Shown piece after piece: positions 54,536-64,000 of a stretch of DNA of 64,000 nucleotides. The stretch spans positions 4,340,001 through 4,404,000 of the forward strand of contig JAPFFF010000001.1 in NCBI GenBank assembly GCA_039105265.1, written 5' to 3'. The position numbers were made by a program, and so were the translations under genes. The notes under the pieces were generated by a model. That model worked only from the letters and a program-made list of their open reading frames with translations. It had not been told where the DNA came from and searched no databases. Source of the DNA: Tritrichomonas musculus. Taxonomy: Eukaryota > Parabasalia > Tritrichomonadida > Tritrichomonadidae. Each line of letters starts with the position of its first letter. Position 1 is the first letter of the stretch.

Positions 54536-55207
54536 TTAATAATAGCCATCGTCTACGTCATCATCGAATCCATCTAGATCATCAGATCCGAAATCACTGG
54601 CTCCCTCTCTCATGTGAATTAATACGACTTTATTCATTTTTTCATTCAAAATAAAATAGCTTAAATTGAACACCGCGCCCATTGCGGAAAAAGCATCTGG
54701 TCTGTCTGACTCATATATGTAAATACTACAATTGCCTGGGTTCATTTCTTTGTCAAGGTATGACCATATATGAGAAACAAATTGATCACTATCTGGTAAA
54801 ACGGACTGAAACTTCCATACCATATCTGATTGTGCTTGTTCTGGTGATTGAATGAGTTTGAAGTTCCACGGATGAATTGTTGAAAAATCAAAGTCAGGAA
54901 AAGACTCTGAAAAGCATTTCAAAAGTGCGTCAAAGTGTTGTGAGGCAGCATTTAATGAGCCTGGGTCATTGTATTCAAACCAATTTTGAGTGTTGAAGCC
55001 AAAATTACTCTTTTGTTGCGAATTAAAATCAATATAATTATTAAAATTATTATTTTTACCATTTTTTACTTTTGAGCCATTGAAAAGAGCTTTGAAGCAT
55101 TCTACTTTTCCATGTACCTTAGGAGATGTGGCAGAGAGACTCAAGAATTCTTGGTTAAGTCGGAAAATGTCTTGACTGTTAACAAGAGTCATTAAAATTT
55201 TTGACAT
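54536..55207 (-). CDS. Maf1-like repressor of RNA polymerase III
   Basis: A 223-residue protein matching Maf1 in its conserved blocks: an N-terminal strand-helix segment ending in a GKVECFKA motif (compare GRIESYSCK), the central FSESFPDFDFSTIHPWNF (compare NESFRPDYDFS), then VWKFQSVLPDSDQF and IWSYLDKEMNPGNCSIYIYE (compare LWNAVDEEI...CDIYSYNPD), and FNLSYFILNEKMNKVVLI (compare FNYFFYNKRLKRIVFF). The acidic Asp-rich tail is also typical. Maf1 binds Pol III under stress and shuts down tRNA and 5S synthesis. The linker between the first and second blocks is short with an Asn-rich patch. Start is the first ATG. Confidence 0.87.
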   Translation of the reverse strand: MSKILMTLVNSQDIFRLNQEFLSLSATSPKVHGKVECFKALFNGSKVKNGKNNNFNNYIDFNSQQKSNFGFNTQNWFEYNDPGSLNAASQHFDALLKCFSESFPDFDFSTIHPWNFKLIQSPEQAQSDMVWKFQSVLPDSDQFVSHIWSYLDKEMNPGNCSIYIYESDRPDAFSAMGAVFNLSYFILNEKMNKVVLIHMREGASDFGSDDLDGFDDDVDDGYY

Positions 55208-57387
55208 TTTTCTGATAAAATATCAATTCAAATTCGCCCTCACTCTCAAAAAGGATTTTCATAAATTTCCAGTAATTTTTAATTTACTCGTAATTTATAT
55301 TTTCTTCATAAATGAATCTCTTATCTAAATAAAAGTTTATATAAAAATTTATTTCAGATGTTTTAAAAAATAATCTGATTGTTTATTATCCGTTAAATTT
55401 GATTTATTGAAATATTTTTTGTTTACAAAATTAATACAGTTTTTTCAACAACGTTATGGAAAAAGTTGATATTCGTTATGGAAACTTTTTCTTAAAAACT
55501 TCTTTTCTAAGAAAAATTTGTATTTGTTACACTAAACTTTTTCTGAGCAATTATTTTTTATCGTTATGGAATTGTAAAGTTATCATTTTTTTTACTCAGA
55601 AAATGAGATATATCGTTATGAATTGTATACAATTGTTCCACTTTTGTAATGACAAATTCCACTTTTGTAACGAAAAATGTAACCACTAAAAATTTTATCA
55701 TTTAACTTTTTGATTTTATTTCCACTTTCGAAAAGAAATTTTTTTTTTTTATATTTATCTTAGGATTTCTCATGTTTCAACAGTTAAATTATATATGATT
55801 GTTATGATTATGGATCACCAAATGTAACTCAGGTAATTGAGGCTCATTTTTCCCAATTTCTTGATAAATTGAAGTTATAATATCTCGTCGATTATCTCCA
55901 ATTCCATCTCGTAAAAACCGAATACATATATTTATATATAAAATAATTTTATAAAATACTAAAAATATAGTCAATATTTGCTCTTCTTTACTTGATCAAA
56001 AATCAAATTCATACGAAACTACATTTTCTTTCAATTATTTTATCAAATATTCATGAATTATTAAATTCATTGAAATAATAAAGAATAAAATCTACAAAAA
56101 ACTAAAAAAAAAAATACCCATATTTATAAACGTCCATCTAAAATAGCAGAGAACTCTGATACGATTTTTGAATTACATATAAGCCCTCATATTTTACATT
56201 TTACAACAAATAAGTACAATAATATTATATTATAAAATATATATTAAATATATTGAATTTTATATTTAATAATAATCGATTGTTTTTTAGAGATAAAAAT
56301 AGATTTATGTTTAATTCAATTATTCACTTAAATTTAAATACTCACAATTTTTTCTGAATTAAAAATTTATCGTCGGAAAATTTATTCAAATTGGTGACAA
56401 TTCTTTTTCCTCCTCTCAATTTTATAAAAAATTGTGTGATGGTTACATTAGACTTATTATCAATTTCAAATATCCTTCAATATTTCTATGAACACTAATA
56501 ATATATTATATGAGTTATTTCAAAACTAATTATATTTAAAGTATCTAAGACTTGGTTTTTGTATTTACAATTGTATACAACTTGTCCGTTTAAAAATTAC
56601 AATTGTAATTGTAAATACGTTATTTTCTCGATATTAGTTTTTTATTTTTATCTTGATCTGCAATTATTTTTTTATATTATAAATGTTTTAAATAATTTAA
56701 AAATAAAAAGATAAAATAGTAAAATGTTTTTCAAATTAAATAATATTATTTATGATTCTTCATAAAATTAAAAAAATTATTTGCATTCAAAAAGTTTCAG
56801 TAATACTAAACGAGTAAACATCAGAAAAACCGATCGACATCGTAAACTTTTTTATAAAATCGCACTCAAATATTTCATAAAAATGTTCAAAATTGAATGA
56901 AAAAAAAATAATACTAATTAAATATCAAAATTGAATGAAGCATAAAACATATAAAATTAGAATGATTTTTTGAAAAGTATGTTATAATATCATCAAAAAA
57001 TAAATACCGATGTTTTGCTGAAAGCTTCACTTCATTTCCGGTAACATTTCTCCCGGTAAATCGGTAAGTGTACTTGTATTACCATATACTGGCAGTTTTA
57101 AAGGTAATACCGGTACGGTAGAGAACGTTTAAATGTTTACCGATTAGTAACGGTAACCATCCCTGCAATTTAAATGATTGAAATCCAGAAATTCGTTTGA
57201 TCTGTTTATATTTGAAAAAAAAAAAAAAAAAAAAAAATTATTCCCCATTATGGAAGATGCTCTGAGATAAAATTCCAAATTTGTGAAAAGAAAATGCATT
57301 CTAACAATTAATAATCTAATGAACAAACACTAAATTTCACTTTGGTGAAAAGCATAAATAAAATAAAAATAAACGTTCGTTGAATAA
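55208..57387. other. intergenic stretch with several small repeats
   Basis: CGTTATGGAA recurs at 55452, 55474 and 55562 with a fourth partial copy at 55614. A hairpin GTATTTACAATT/AATTGTAAATAC sits at 56561-56618. A cluster of CGGTAA/TTACCG motifs lies at about 57038-57160, possibly one end of a lost element. A gene scrap is listed separately at 55789-55925. No full gene. Confidence 0.5.
55789..55925 (-). pseudogene. possible Piwi/Argonaute C-terminal fragment
   Basis: Minus-strand residues FLRDGIGDNRRDIITSIYQE, then ...PELHLVIHNHNNH resemble the Piwi-domain region in which a YRDG(V/I)G(D/E) motif is followed by a helix and a strand. Upstream it runs into AT-rich sequence, so it is a short truncated piece. 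Assignment rests on one motif. Confidence 0.35.
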
Positions 57388-58404
57388 ATGGGAAACAACT
57401 CAACCAAACCTATTTCTGATGAGCTTGGTCCTAATTTCCCAAAAAATATTCATTTATTAAAGCTCAAAAATATTGGAAATACTTGTTATGCAAATAGCTT
57501 GATTCAAGCGTTAATGAATTCAACGAACGTAACCAATTATTTGACTGAAATTCACAAAGAGCTTGAACGTCATCAACTGCCTGAAGCAATAAAAGATTCT
57601 CCACTATGCTATTTATATAAAATTTTTATTATTAAATCAACAGCCAAACAAAGGGACGTTCTAATCGAGCCAAAAGATTTTTTAGAATCAGTTATTAAGC
57701 AGGTTCCTGACTTTAAAATAGGTATACAGCATGATTCACATGAATTTTTTGTTTATCTCCTATCCTCATTTGATGAATCAATCCAAAAGATTAATAGCCA
57801 GTATAACACCAAGTTTCATTCTTTTTCAGATTTATTTATTTATCATTCCATTACATCGCAACAGTGTTTGATGTGTGGCAATATATCCAAAACAGAAGAA
57901 GACTTTAATTGTTTTTATTTATCAATAAAAGAAAGAAACAGCTTAAACTCCAGACTAAAGCAATCGCAACAGCCAGAATATCTTCAAGGAGAAGGAAAAC
58001 GTTTTTGTAATAAATGTAAAATCAAGCAAGAAATGAAAATTCAGTGTAAATATACAAAAATTCCTCCTGTTGTTGTTTTTCAACTTCAAAGATTTGAATT
58101 TAATCGTGAAACATGTAAAATGACTAAATTGCATCAGCATATTCCATTTCCATCAGCAATTGACTTAAATTCAAAGCATTATGAATTGAAATCGGTTGTA
58201 GTTCATATTGGAGCATCATTATCAAGTGGCCATTTCATTGCGGTTCTTTTCATTCATGAAAAATGGATTCTTGCTAGTGATTCCACATTAAGTGTTCTCG
58301 ATAATCATCAAGTTGAAGAATTTTTTGCAGTTGGTGAAGGAAAAGGTCCAACATCTCCATCAGCTTATCTACTATTTTATGAGCAAAGTGTTCAAAAGCA
58401 TTAA
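57388..58404 (+). CDS. ubiquitin-specific protease, USP12/46-like
   Basis: A 338-residue deubiquitinase (peptidase C19). The start MGNNSTKPISDELGPNFP, then an NIGNTCYANS Cys box (catalytic C33), closely follows the layout of USP12 and USP46. QHDSHEFFVYLL (114-125) is the next conserved box; a zinc finger is formed by C160/C163 and C207/C210; the His box is SSGHFIAVL (H282), with D298 as the likely third catalytic residue, and the domain ends AYLLFYEQ. The MGNNS start could be N-myristoylated. It removes ubiquitin from targets; in animals the relatives need WD40 activators (UAF1, WDR20). Size is typical. Confidence 0.92.
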   Translation: MGNNSTKPISDELGPNFPKNIHLLKLKNIGNTCYANSLIQALMNSTNVTNYLTEIHKELERHQLPEAIKDSPLCYLYKIFIIKSTAKQRDVLIEPKDFLESVIKQVPDFKIGIQHDSHEFFVYLLSSFDESIQKINSQYNTKFHSFSDLFIYHSITSQQCLMCGNISKTEEDFNCFYLSIKERNSLNSRLKQSQQPEYLQGEGKRFCNKCKIKQEMKIQCKYTKIPPVVVFQLQRFEFNRETCKMTKLHQHIPFPSAIDLNSKHYELKSVVVHIGASLSSGHFIAVLFIHEKWILASDSTLSVLDNHQVEEFFAVGEGKGPTSPSAYLLFYEQSVQKH

Positions 58405-58594
58405 TTTGTTATTAAACTCATAGAATATCGCGTTTTGTTCATTCTATAGGGATGGCCAATGATTAGTTTTGTAATGTAAGCTTGTAAATTTATGTTTTTT
58501 ATTATAAAAATGTTTTGTAAAAAAAAATTGTATAATATTGTTTAATTTTAATATAAGTACCGTAGAAATTAAAAGAATTTTATTTGTACACTTT

Positions 58595-59446
58595 TTACAC
58601 TTGAAGTTCCATACCTACAGAAAAATATTTGATACGATCTTTGAGTTTTTCATGTAATACCTTAAAAGCATCTATTCCGGTACAATGGCATGTGTAATAT
58701 ATTGTTTTTTCACGTTTAAGAAGTTCATCGGCTATTTTATTTACTTTATCAACAGATTCGAGAGTTTTTAATCTTGGATTCATTAAATGAAAGCCTCCTA
58801 CAACAAAATCAATTGGCCCTTTAGCATATTCTTCAGCAGATGAGAGAATGTTCACGATTCCTCGATGAGAACAGCCGCAAACCAAAACTTTCTTGTTTGA
58901 ATCATGGATGGTTAAAATTAAATTATGTTCATGATTAAAATTATCAAGTTCTAAATCTTTATTTGTCGCGCCTACTTGCATCATAAGGGTATTATTTGAT
59001 TCGGCCATCAAATTATGCTCTTTTGGATTTGAAAATATAAAAATTTCGTCGTCAACCTGAATAGATTCTGGGGTATAAACAAACCTGTCTTTATATTTAT
59101 CTTTTAATTCTTGGTCAACTCCAATGTAACGAGGAGGAGTACCATTTGGCATAGCGTTATAATGAGGAGTAAAGAAGCCTTCATGAATATAAACTGGTGC
59201 CTTGGAATTGATCGAGAAAAAATGAGAAAGTCCGCCACCATGATCATAATGGCCATGAGAAATGAAAGCGAAATCAATTTCTTCAAGTTTAATATTTTTT
59301 TTCTTTGCGTTTTCAACAAAAAGATCATTTTGGCATACATCATATATTATTTTATGCTTTTTTGTTTCGATGTATAATGAAACACCATGAGAGCATGCAA
59401 AATTTGGATCATTTGATATATCATCAACAAGGGAAACGATTTTCAT
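58595..59446 (-). CDS. metallo-beta-lactamase-fold enzyme, COG1237-like
   Basis: A 283-residue protein with the metal motif HGHYDH (H64, H66, D68, H69), then GGL, and further ligand candidates in CGCSHRGIVNIL and GGFHL, and a Cys-His-Cys-rich YYTCHCTG near the end. This pattern belongs to the group annotated as dihydropterin-ribofuranosylaminobenzene phosphate synthases, found mainly in archaea and bacteria, whose true substrate in most hosts is unknown. Length is typical (about 250-300). No targeting signal. A prokaryotic origin by lateral transfer is plausible, but base composition now looks like that of neighbours. Convergent with the USP gene, 190 bp apart. Confidence 0.85.
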   Translation of the reverse strand: MKIVSLVDDISNDPNFACSHGVSLYIETKKHKIIYDVCQNDLFVENAKKKNIKLEEIDFAFISHGHYDHGGGLSHFFSINSKAPVYIHEGFFTPHYNAMPNGTPPRYIGVDQELKDKYKDRFVYTPESIQVDDEIFIFSNPKEHNLMAESNNTLMMQVGATNKDLELDNFNHEHNLILTIHDSNKKVLVCGCSHRGIVNILSSAEEYAKGPIDFVVGGFHLMNPRLKTLESVDKVNKIADELLKREKTIYYTCHCTGIDAFKVLHEKLKDRIKYFSVGMELQV

Positions 59447-59813
59447 TTATAGAATTCCAATCAAAAAGTTTAATATCATATCGAATTTCAATAAAAAAAT
59501 TCTTATGTATTTTCTAAATATCTCATAAAATATATTATTAAAATTTCAAATTAAACTGTTTGCTTGCATAAATTTATATGTATATTCTTATTTTAGCAAA
59601 CAATGCAATAAATAAAATGACCCGTCTCTAGAAATCAATCGATTAACAACAAGTGAAAACTACGATACTTTATCTTCAATCTAGCATATATATAAATGAT
59701 TTAATAACGGTTAAACTTCTTAATGCCAGAAGTATTAATTTTGTAATTATATAAAAAATTTAAAAAAAAAAAAATAAGAGCAAATAAAATAAAAATTACG
59801 TGTTGTTATTTAA
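59447..59813. other. intergenic
   Basis: AT-rich 367 bp; no feature supported. Confidence 0.5.
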
Positions 59814-62267
59814 TCAAATTGTTTTGCTATTATTAACGTCCTGACAAAATCGTTTGTAATCAATTTCATCAGAAAGATTAATTCTGTACTTTCTGATAAG
59901 TGCTGTGGTCTCAGAAGCATGAATTACAAAACCAATATCGTTCAGCCTCTTTTGGAATTCGTCAGTTGAAATTGAAGGTGTAGTAACGCCGTAGAAAGAA
60001 TTTTCAATCCTTCTATGTCTTGCGAGAAGTTTTTCACGAATTTGAATGCATGCGATTTCTGCTTCACGATTGATTTCATATGAAATTGGAGTAGCTGTTA
60101 ATGAAGATCTAACTTCTGTGCTTGTAATATCTTCAAGATCATATGCACGATTAAACAATACATAGTTGAAAATATCAGGTCGTCTTGGATCCTTAAAGGC
60201 ATCAATAATCATCTCGACTTCATTGCGGGTTACTGGAAAATCAACCTGTGCAAAGCATGCTTGAACTTTGTATGAATTGACTGTTCCATTATGAACTGTA
60301 TCATATCTTTCAAATAAATTAGATGGTTGGAATCGTCTTTGATTACAATAACTCTTTAAGCGGCGTATAAAGTCATGAACTTGTGGAGTAAGTTGAGATA
60401 ACGTGCGGGTAGTATGAGGGCTCTCTGTACTATTTTCAACTGGGGCTTGGAGAGCTGCATTACGAGCAGCTTCAATTGCGCTCTTGCGTAAGTTGACAGC
60501 ATCCTCTGAAATTTGGAGATAATTGATTTCAGATGATCCTGAAACTCTGTAATATGATATCAATAGACGTATTTCGGTTTGAATTAAATTAGCAGGTAAA
60601 GTGTAAAGGAAGTTAATGAATGCTTGTTGTGGAATAACTCCTCTTTTAAGAGTGTCTGATTGACGAATTGGGTAAAGAAAATCAGCATCATTTGGTTCTT
60701 TGTTATCAGGTGTTGTAGCTGAAATTATTTTATTTAGAATATCTGCTACTTTACCTGATGGCAAGCTTGAAGTAACTTGTGGTCGAGTTGGATGGCCTGA
60801 TGTTTGTAATGCTAATTGTTCATCTTTGTCTGTGTAAGTTGTTAAGTACGGTTTAATTGGTTGATCTACTTGAGCGCAAAGATTGCGCCATGAAACTGTT
60901 CCTTTCTCTGTTCCTGGAAATCCTTCACGGATAGCTGCAATTTCTTGGTGTGAAGCATCAAAGCGCACAAATTGAATAATTGAAGCAAGTTGTGATGCAG
61001 AAATGATGCCACTATTTTCTCTGTCGTATCTAAGAGCAACGCGAGCGAGTGTTTGTCTACTGTCATATAAGTGTTGGCGAAGTCTTGGAATGACGTCATT
61101 GATAGTGACTGTTACTGATGTATTAGGAGGTCTGGCAGCTTCGATAAAGTCTTTATATCTAATGCCACTTGCCCCTTTGAAAAGCGTTGATAATGATTCG
61201 ATTTCATTATTTTGAAGGCTGAGTTGCATTCCTTGAATAATTTTCACAAATTTAAGAAGTGGTATTTCATCACCAAGAAAGCCCTCACGTTTAAGATTTG
61301 AAAAGTGAAGATCAAGATCAATTCTTCGATCGCGAATTTCCCCTTTAGCTGCTTCAAAAAGAGTTTCAGGTGTCTGAGGAGCAGGTGGTTCTCCGACGGA
61401 TATAACTCCGTTTGTATTATTTTCATTTGTGTTTCGTGTTGTAAAGCGTGGAACTGCTTTTGGTGGAATGTATTGATCAACTGCACGAATAAATAAATTA
61501 TAGTTGCAAAGTCCGCTATTAACTTCGCAGAAACTATTTGCAATCTCTTGGAATTCATTTGGTGAAAGGTTTGCACCTAATGACGAAAGAGATGATGCAA
61601 ATTGATTAAATGGTAATTTTCCAGTATTGAGTCTGTCGTTTTGTGAAAAGAATATCTGAAGATCAATTTGACGGTCTTTTATATATTTTGCAAGTGCTGC
61701 AAAAGGAGGTGTAACTATTGGGATTTGTTCTGTTGATTGTGACATTTGGCTTTTGGCAACCTTTCGAACATCATTTGCAAGCCTTAAGTAATCGATTTCA
61801 TTGCCAATTGCATAGAACTTTGCAATGGTTCTATAAGTTGGTGTTGCGCTGAAAGCACGATAAAAATTATCTGGAGTTACATGTCCAGTATTAAGTCTAT
61901 CAAAAGGAGAAAGTATATACCTAATTGTTTGTCTTCGTCGTGCAATTTCTCGTGACAACTCAAGAAGTTCCTTTGTGCAGTGTGGTGGAGTCTCTGAAAT
62001 TGTTTGGTTGAAACTTGAAGACTTTTTAATTCCATCAATGAGGCCATAAACATCAATTCCTTCACCTTTCTTATATGAATAAATAATTTGTTGGATATTT
62101 CGATTTGATAAGTTCATGCCAATATTTGAGAGCCATCGATATAAACTTACTTGGGAAATAATTCCATTACGCTTTGTATCAAAGGAGAGAAGCTCATTTT
62201 CATAATCAACTGCATGTACTCTTGTGAAATCTTTCAAGCGTTGTAAGATACTATCAATTCCATCCAT
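59814..62267 (-). CDS. large EF-hand-repeat protein, degenerate sites
   Basis: An 817-residue protein built of about eight repeats near 100-residue spacing, each with an EF-hand-like loop: FDTKRNGII, FDRLNTGHV, NDRLNTGKL, YDRENSGII, SDTLKRGVI, YDTVHNGTV and two more diverged copies, followed by a helix and often a linking segment (EIDYLRLANDV, DVYGLIDG). The loops keep the first Asp and the central Gly but lose several Ca2+ ligands, so binding may be weak at many sites. The layout resembles EFCAB6-type proteins and long EF-hand families of flagellates. Probably cytoskeletal or flagellar; not assigned further. Confidence 0.8.
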   Translation of the reverse strand: MDGIDSILQRLKDFTRVHAVDYENELLSFDTKRNGIISQVSLYRWLSNIGMNLSNRNIQQIIYSYKKGEGIDVYGLIDGIKKSSSFNQTISETPPHCTKELLELSREIARRRQTIRYILSPFDRLNTGHVTPDNFYRAFSATPTYRTIAKFYAIGNEIDYLRLANDVRKVAKSQMSQSTEQIPIVTPPFAALAKYIKDRQIDLQIFFSQNDRLNTGKLPFNQFASSLSSLGANLSPNEFQEIANSFCEVNSGLCNYNLFIRAVDQYIPPKAVPRFTTRNTNENNTNGVISVGEPPAPQTPETLFEAAKGEIRDRRIDLDLHFSNLKREGFLGDEIPLLKFVKIIQGMQLSLQNNEIESLSTLFKGASGIRYKDFIEAARPPNTSVTVTINDVIPRLRQHLYDSRQTLARVALRYDRENSGIISASQLASIIQFVRFDASHQEIAAIREGFPGTEKGTVSWRNLCAQVDQPIKPYLTTYTDKDEQLALQTSGHPTRPQVTSSLPSGKVADILNKIISATTPDNKEPNDADFLYPIRQSDTLKRGVIPQQAFINFLYTLPANLIQTEIRLLISYYRVSGSSEINYLQISEDAVNLRKSAIEAARNAALQAPVENSTESPHTTRTLSQLTPQVHDFIRRLKSYCNQRRFQPSNLFERYDTVHNGTVNSYKVQACFAQVDFPVTRNEVEMIIDAFKDPRRPDIFNYVLFNRAYDLEDITSTEVRSSLTATPISYEINREAEIACIQIREKLLARHRRIENSFYGVTTPSISTDEFQKRLNDIGFVIHASETTALIRKYRINLSDEIDYKRFCQDVNNSKTI

Positions 62268-63105
62268 TAAATAATTTTTATTTTTGATATAAAAAAAACT
62301 GAGTTTTTGAGAGATTTATTTATTTATTTTTTTGTGAGTAATATTGAAAGAAATTTTTTTTTGATCATTATACTTCTGAAAAAGTTAAAAAATTAAAAGC
62401 CAATATAAAATATCGTGAAGTGAACACCAATAGTTAATGTAAAAAATTCATCAAAATTAATGCATTTTGAACCCCAAATGAATGACCTACTATTATATGA
62501 CCATGGCGTAAATCAAAAAAGCAAGCCCAGACAAAGATATTTTAAGAAAAATCAACTTTGATAACGAATTTGGGCGCCAAAATTTATCACTTAACTTTTT
62601 GCTGCATCTGGCCAATATATTTGAAATTTTTTAAAAGAATTTTGGTCAAAACATTGAATATAAAATAATCTCCTTCAATATTATTTCATGATTAGAAAAT
62701 GAGAATTATTCAAAAAAATTTTCTTTTGATGTATGAATAGGTTTGTTTAAAATGCAATGTGGGTCTTTGATTTTTGTAATGAATCAATCAATCAGAAAAA
62801 CACCATTAATATTTGATGGTGTAAAATTGTGAAAGAAATTTTTGTGCATTAATAAAGAATGATCTCCTTAAATAGAGCAAGAAAGTTATATAAATGGCAT
62901 GTAGTCACTCTATTTATCTCTTTAAAAATAATCTAATATGGTGCCTGTATCCCTCTCTGCTTCTGCTGGCATATATGTAGTCAATGCCAACAATAAATGA
63001 GATTTAATGAATATTTATATGATTTTTAATGAAACTTACTGAGAAATTTTATAATATAATTGCTTTTTTAAACGGCCTTTTTTAAACTTTTTAAAAGTTG
63101 GAGAA
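62268..63105. other. divergent intergenic region
   Basis: About 840 bp between the minus-strand EF-hand gene and the plus-strand BBS7-like gene, so it holds both promoters. ATGTAGTCA occurs twice (near 62899 and 62976). No gene seen. Confidence 0.5.
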
Positions 63106-64000
63106 ATGGAGATTCCAATTTCCTATTACCCCATTCTCCACTTGCCATCTGTCAAGCCGAATGGGCTTACTATTTTGAACCCAACTCATAAAACTCGAAA
63201 ATGGGCTGTAGTTGGTTCGGATGGCCAACTTCGCTCTTATAGAATTAAAAACAAAGAGATTAAAGTTCGTTTTACATATTCGACATCAAGTAATTCACCA
63301 GAAATTTGTTCAGTTTTTGGTGACTCCATTATTGTTTCATCAAAAAATGAATTATTATCAATCAATAAAAAAGGAAAAAGCCAAAAATTTAAAAAATTAC
63401 CATTTGAAGAGCCAATTTCGTGTCTTGCTATTTCGGGCTCAAAAGTAATTGCCTCCTCAGGTTCGTTAATATCTGAATTAAAAAATGAAAGTGGAAATCC
63501 AACAACTTCTTTACCTTCGCCAGCTGTATCCATAATATTTAGGGAGACTATATGTTATGTTGGATGCTCTGATGGAACAATAGTGACATTCATTGGTGGC
63601 GGAATTCAGAACGTTGCCAAGTTGCCAGCTGCTCTAACATGTTTAGCACCATTGCAAAGGACTGCCACACAATCATATATCATTGCAGGGTGTGCTGATT
63701 GCAAATTAAGAATTTATAATGCTCAAGATAAGTTTGTTTCGGAAATTACTTTAGGATCTCCAGCTACATCTATTGGTTTCTACGATTTTGATAAAGATGG
63801 TTTCGCCGAAATTCTTGTTGGACTTGAAGATTCAACAATCAATTTAATTAATATTGCACTCATAGACACGCCAAAAGTGTTATCATCTTTGCAGCTAGGT
63901 TTTAACGTTTCTAATATTGGAATTGGTAGTATATATTTTGAAGATATGATATCAGCACTTGTTACATCGCAGACAGGTCAAACAGGAATTGTTTTTATTG
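63106..64000 (+). CDS. BBS7-like BBSome subunit, N-terminal part
   Basis: An open frame from the ATG at 63106-63108 to the window end (298 codons, no stop). It reads as a beta-propeller: KWAVVGSDGQLRSYRI, IIVSSKNELLSINKKGKS, PISCLAISGSKVIASSG, YVGCSDGTIVTFIG, YIIAGCADCKLRIY and an FG-GAP-like DFDKDGFAEILVGLEDSTI. This order, especially the blocks KVVVGDHDG / GKQF-like / HISGSDLF seen in animal BBS7, fits the first propeller of BBS7. BBS7 is part of the BBSome coat that moves membrane proteins in and out of flagella. The alternative is another propeller protein such as BBS2. The rest lies outside. Confidence 0.68.
   Translation, partial: MEIPISYYPILHLPSVKPNGLTILNPTHKTRKWAVVGSDGQLRSYRIKNKEIKVRFTYSTSSNSPEICSVFGDSIIVSSKNELLSINKKGKSQKFKKLPFEEPISCLAISGSKVIASSGSLISELKNESGNPTTSLPSPAVSIIFRETICYVGCSDGTIVTFIGGGIQNVAKLPAALTCLAPLQRTATQSYIIAGCADCKLRIYNAQDKFVSEITLGSPATSIGFYDFDKDGFAEILVGLEDSTINLINIALIDTPKVLSSLQLGFNVSNIGIGSIYFEDMISALVTSQTGQTGIVFI

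Noticed and set aside
58440-58470. TAGGGATGG as a MITE end paired with TTGCAGGGATGG near 57170
   Set aside because: The two lie on either side of the USP gene, but the similarity is only about eight bases and the internal arms do not match.

Overview
The window looks like nuclear DNA of a parabasalid protist, most likely a Tritrichomonas-type trichomonad. It is very AT-rich and protein genes are mostly single open reading frames. One protein kinase gene carries a spliceosomal intron with the trichomonad signature (GTATGT at the 5' end, TCTAACACGCAG at the 3' end). The species is inferred, not proven.

The left half (1-34.4 kb) is repeat country with only two clear host genes: the V-ATPase E subunit (12905-13528) and an importin-beta-like karyopherin (19408-22071, minus). 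The rest is a dense, nested set of DNA transposons and small non-autonomous elements (MITEs). Many can be bounded to the base by terminal inverted repeats (TIRs) and TA duplications; others show 3-, 8- or 9-bp target duplications. Autonomous or once-autonomous elements are a pogo-like transposon (6234-9020, open transposase), an IS630/Tc1-like element with an unusual 3-bp duplication and a second ORF (26838-30462), a Merlin/IS1595-type transposase remnant (25424-26100), a tyrosine-recombinase remnant and a Tc1-like scrap. At 26.7-34.4 kb one long TIR arm is interrupted by two later insertion events, while its partner arm is uninterrupted and preserves the pre-insertion sequence.

The right half (35.4-64 kb) is gene-rich: an ABC half-transporter, a listerin-type RING ubiquitin ligase, a CDK-like kinase, a small membrane protein gene that reads through only if two 28- and 26-nt introns are removed, a tRNA-Leu(TAA) with a long intron, a CAMK-type kinase, two unassigned proteins, the intron-bearing AMPK/MARK-like kinase, a coiled-coil protein, the RNA polymerase III repressor Maf1, a USP12/46-like deubiquitinase, a metallo-beta-lactamase-fold enzyme of prokaryotic type, a large degenerate EF-hand repeat protein, and the start of a BBS7-like BBSome gene.

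The genes are not an operon; they are independent housekeeping and signalling genes (ribosome quality control, ubiquitin removal, Pol III control, nuclear import, vacuolar acidification, flagellar trafficking). The most unusual features are the ultra-short intron pair, the long tRNA intron, and the two-ORF transposon in the nested stack.
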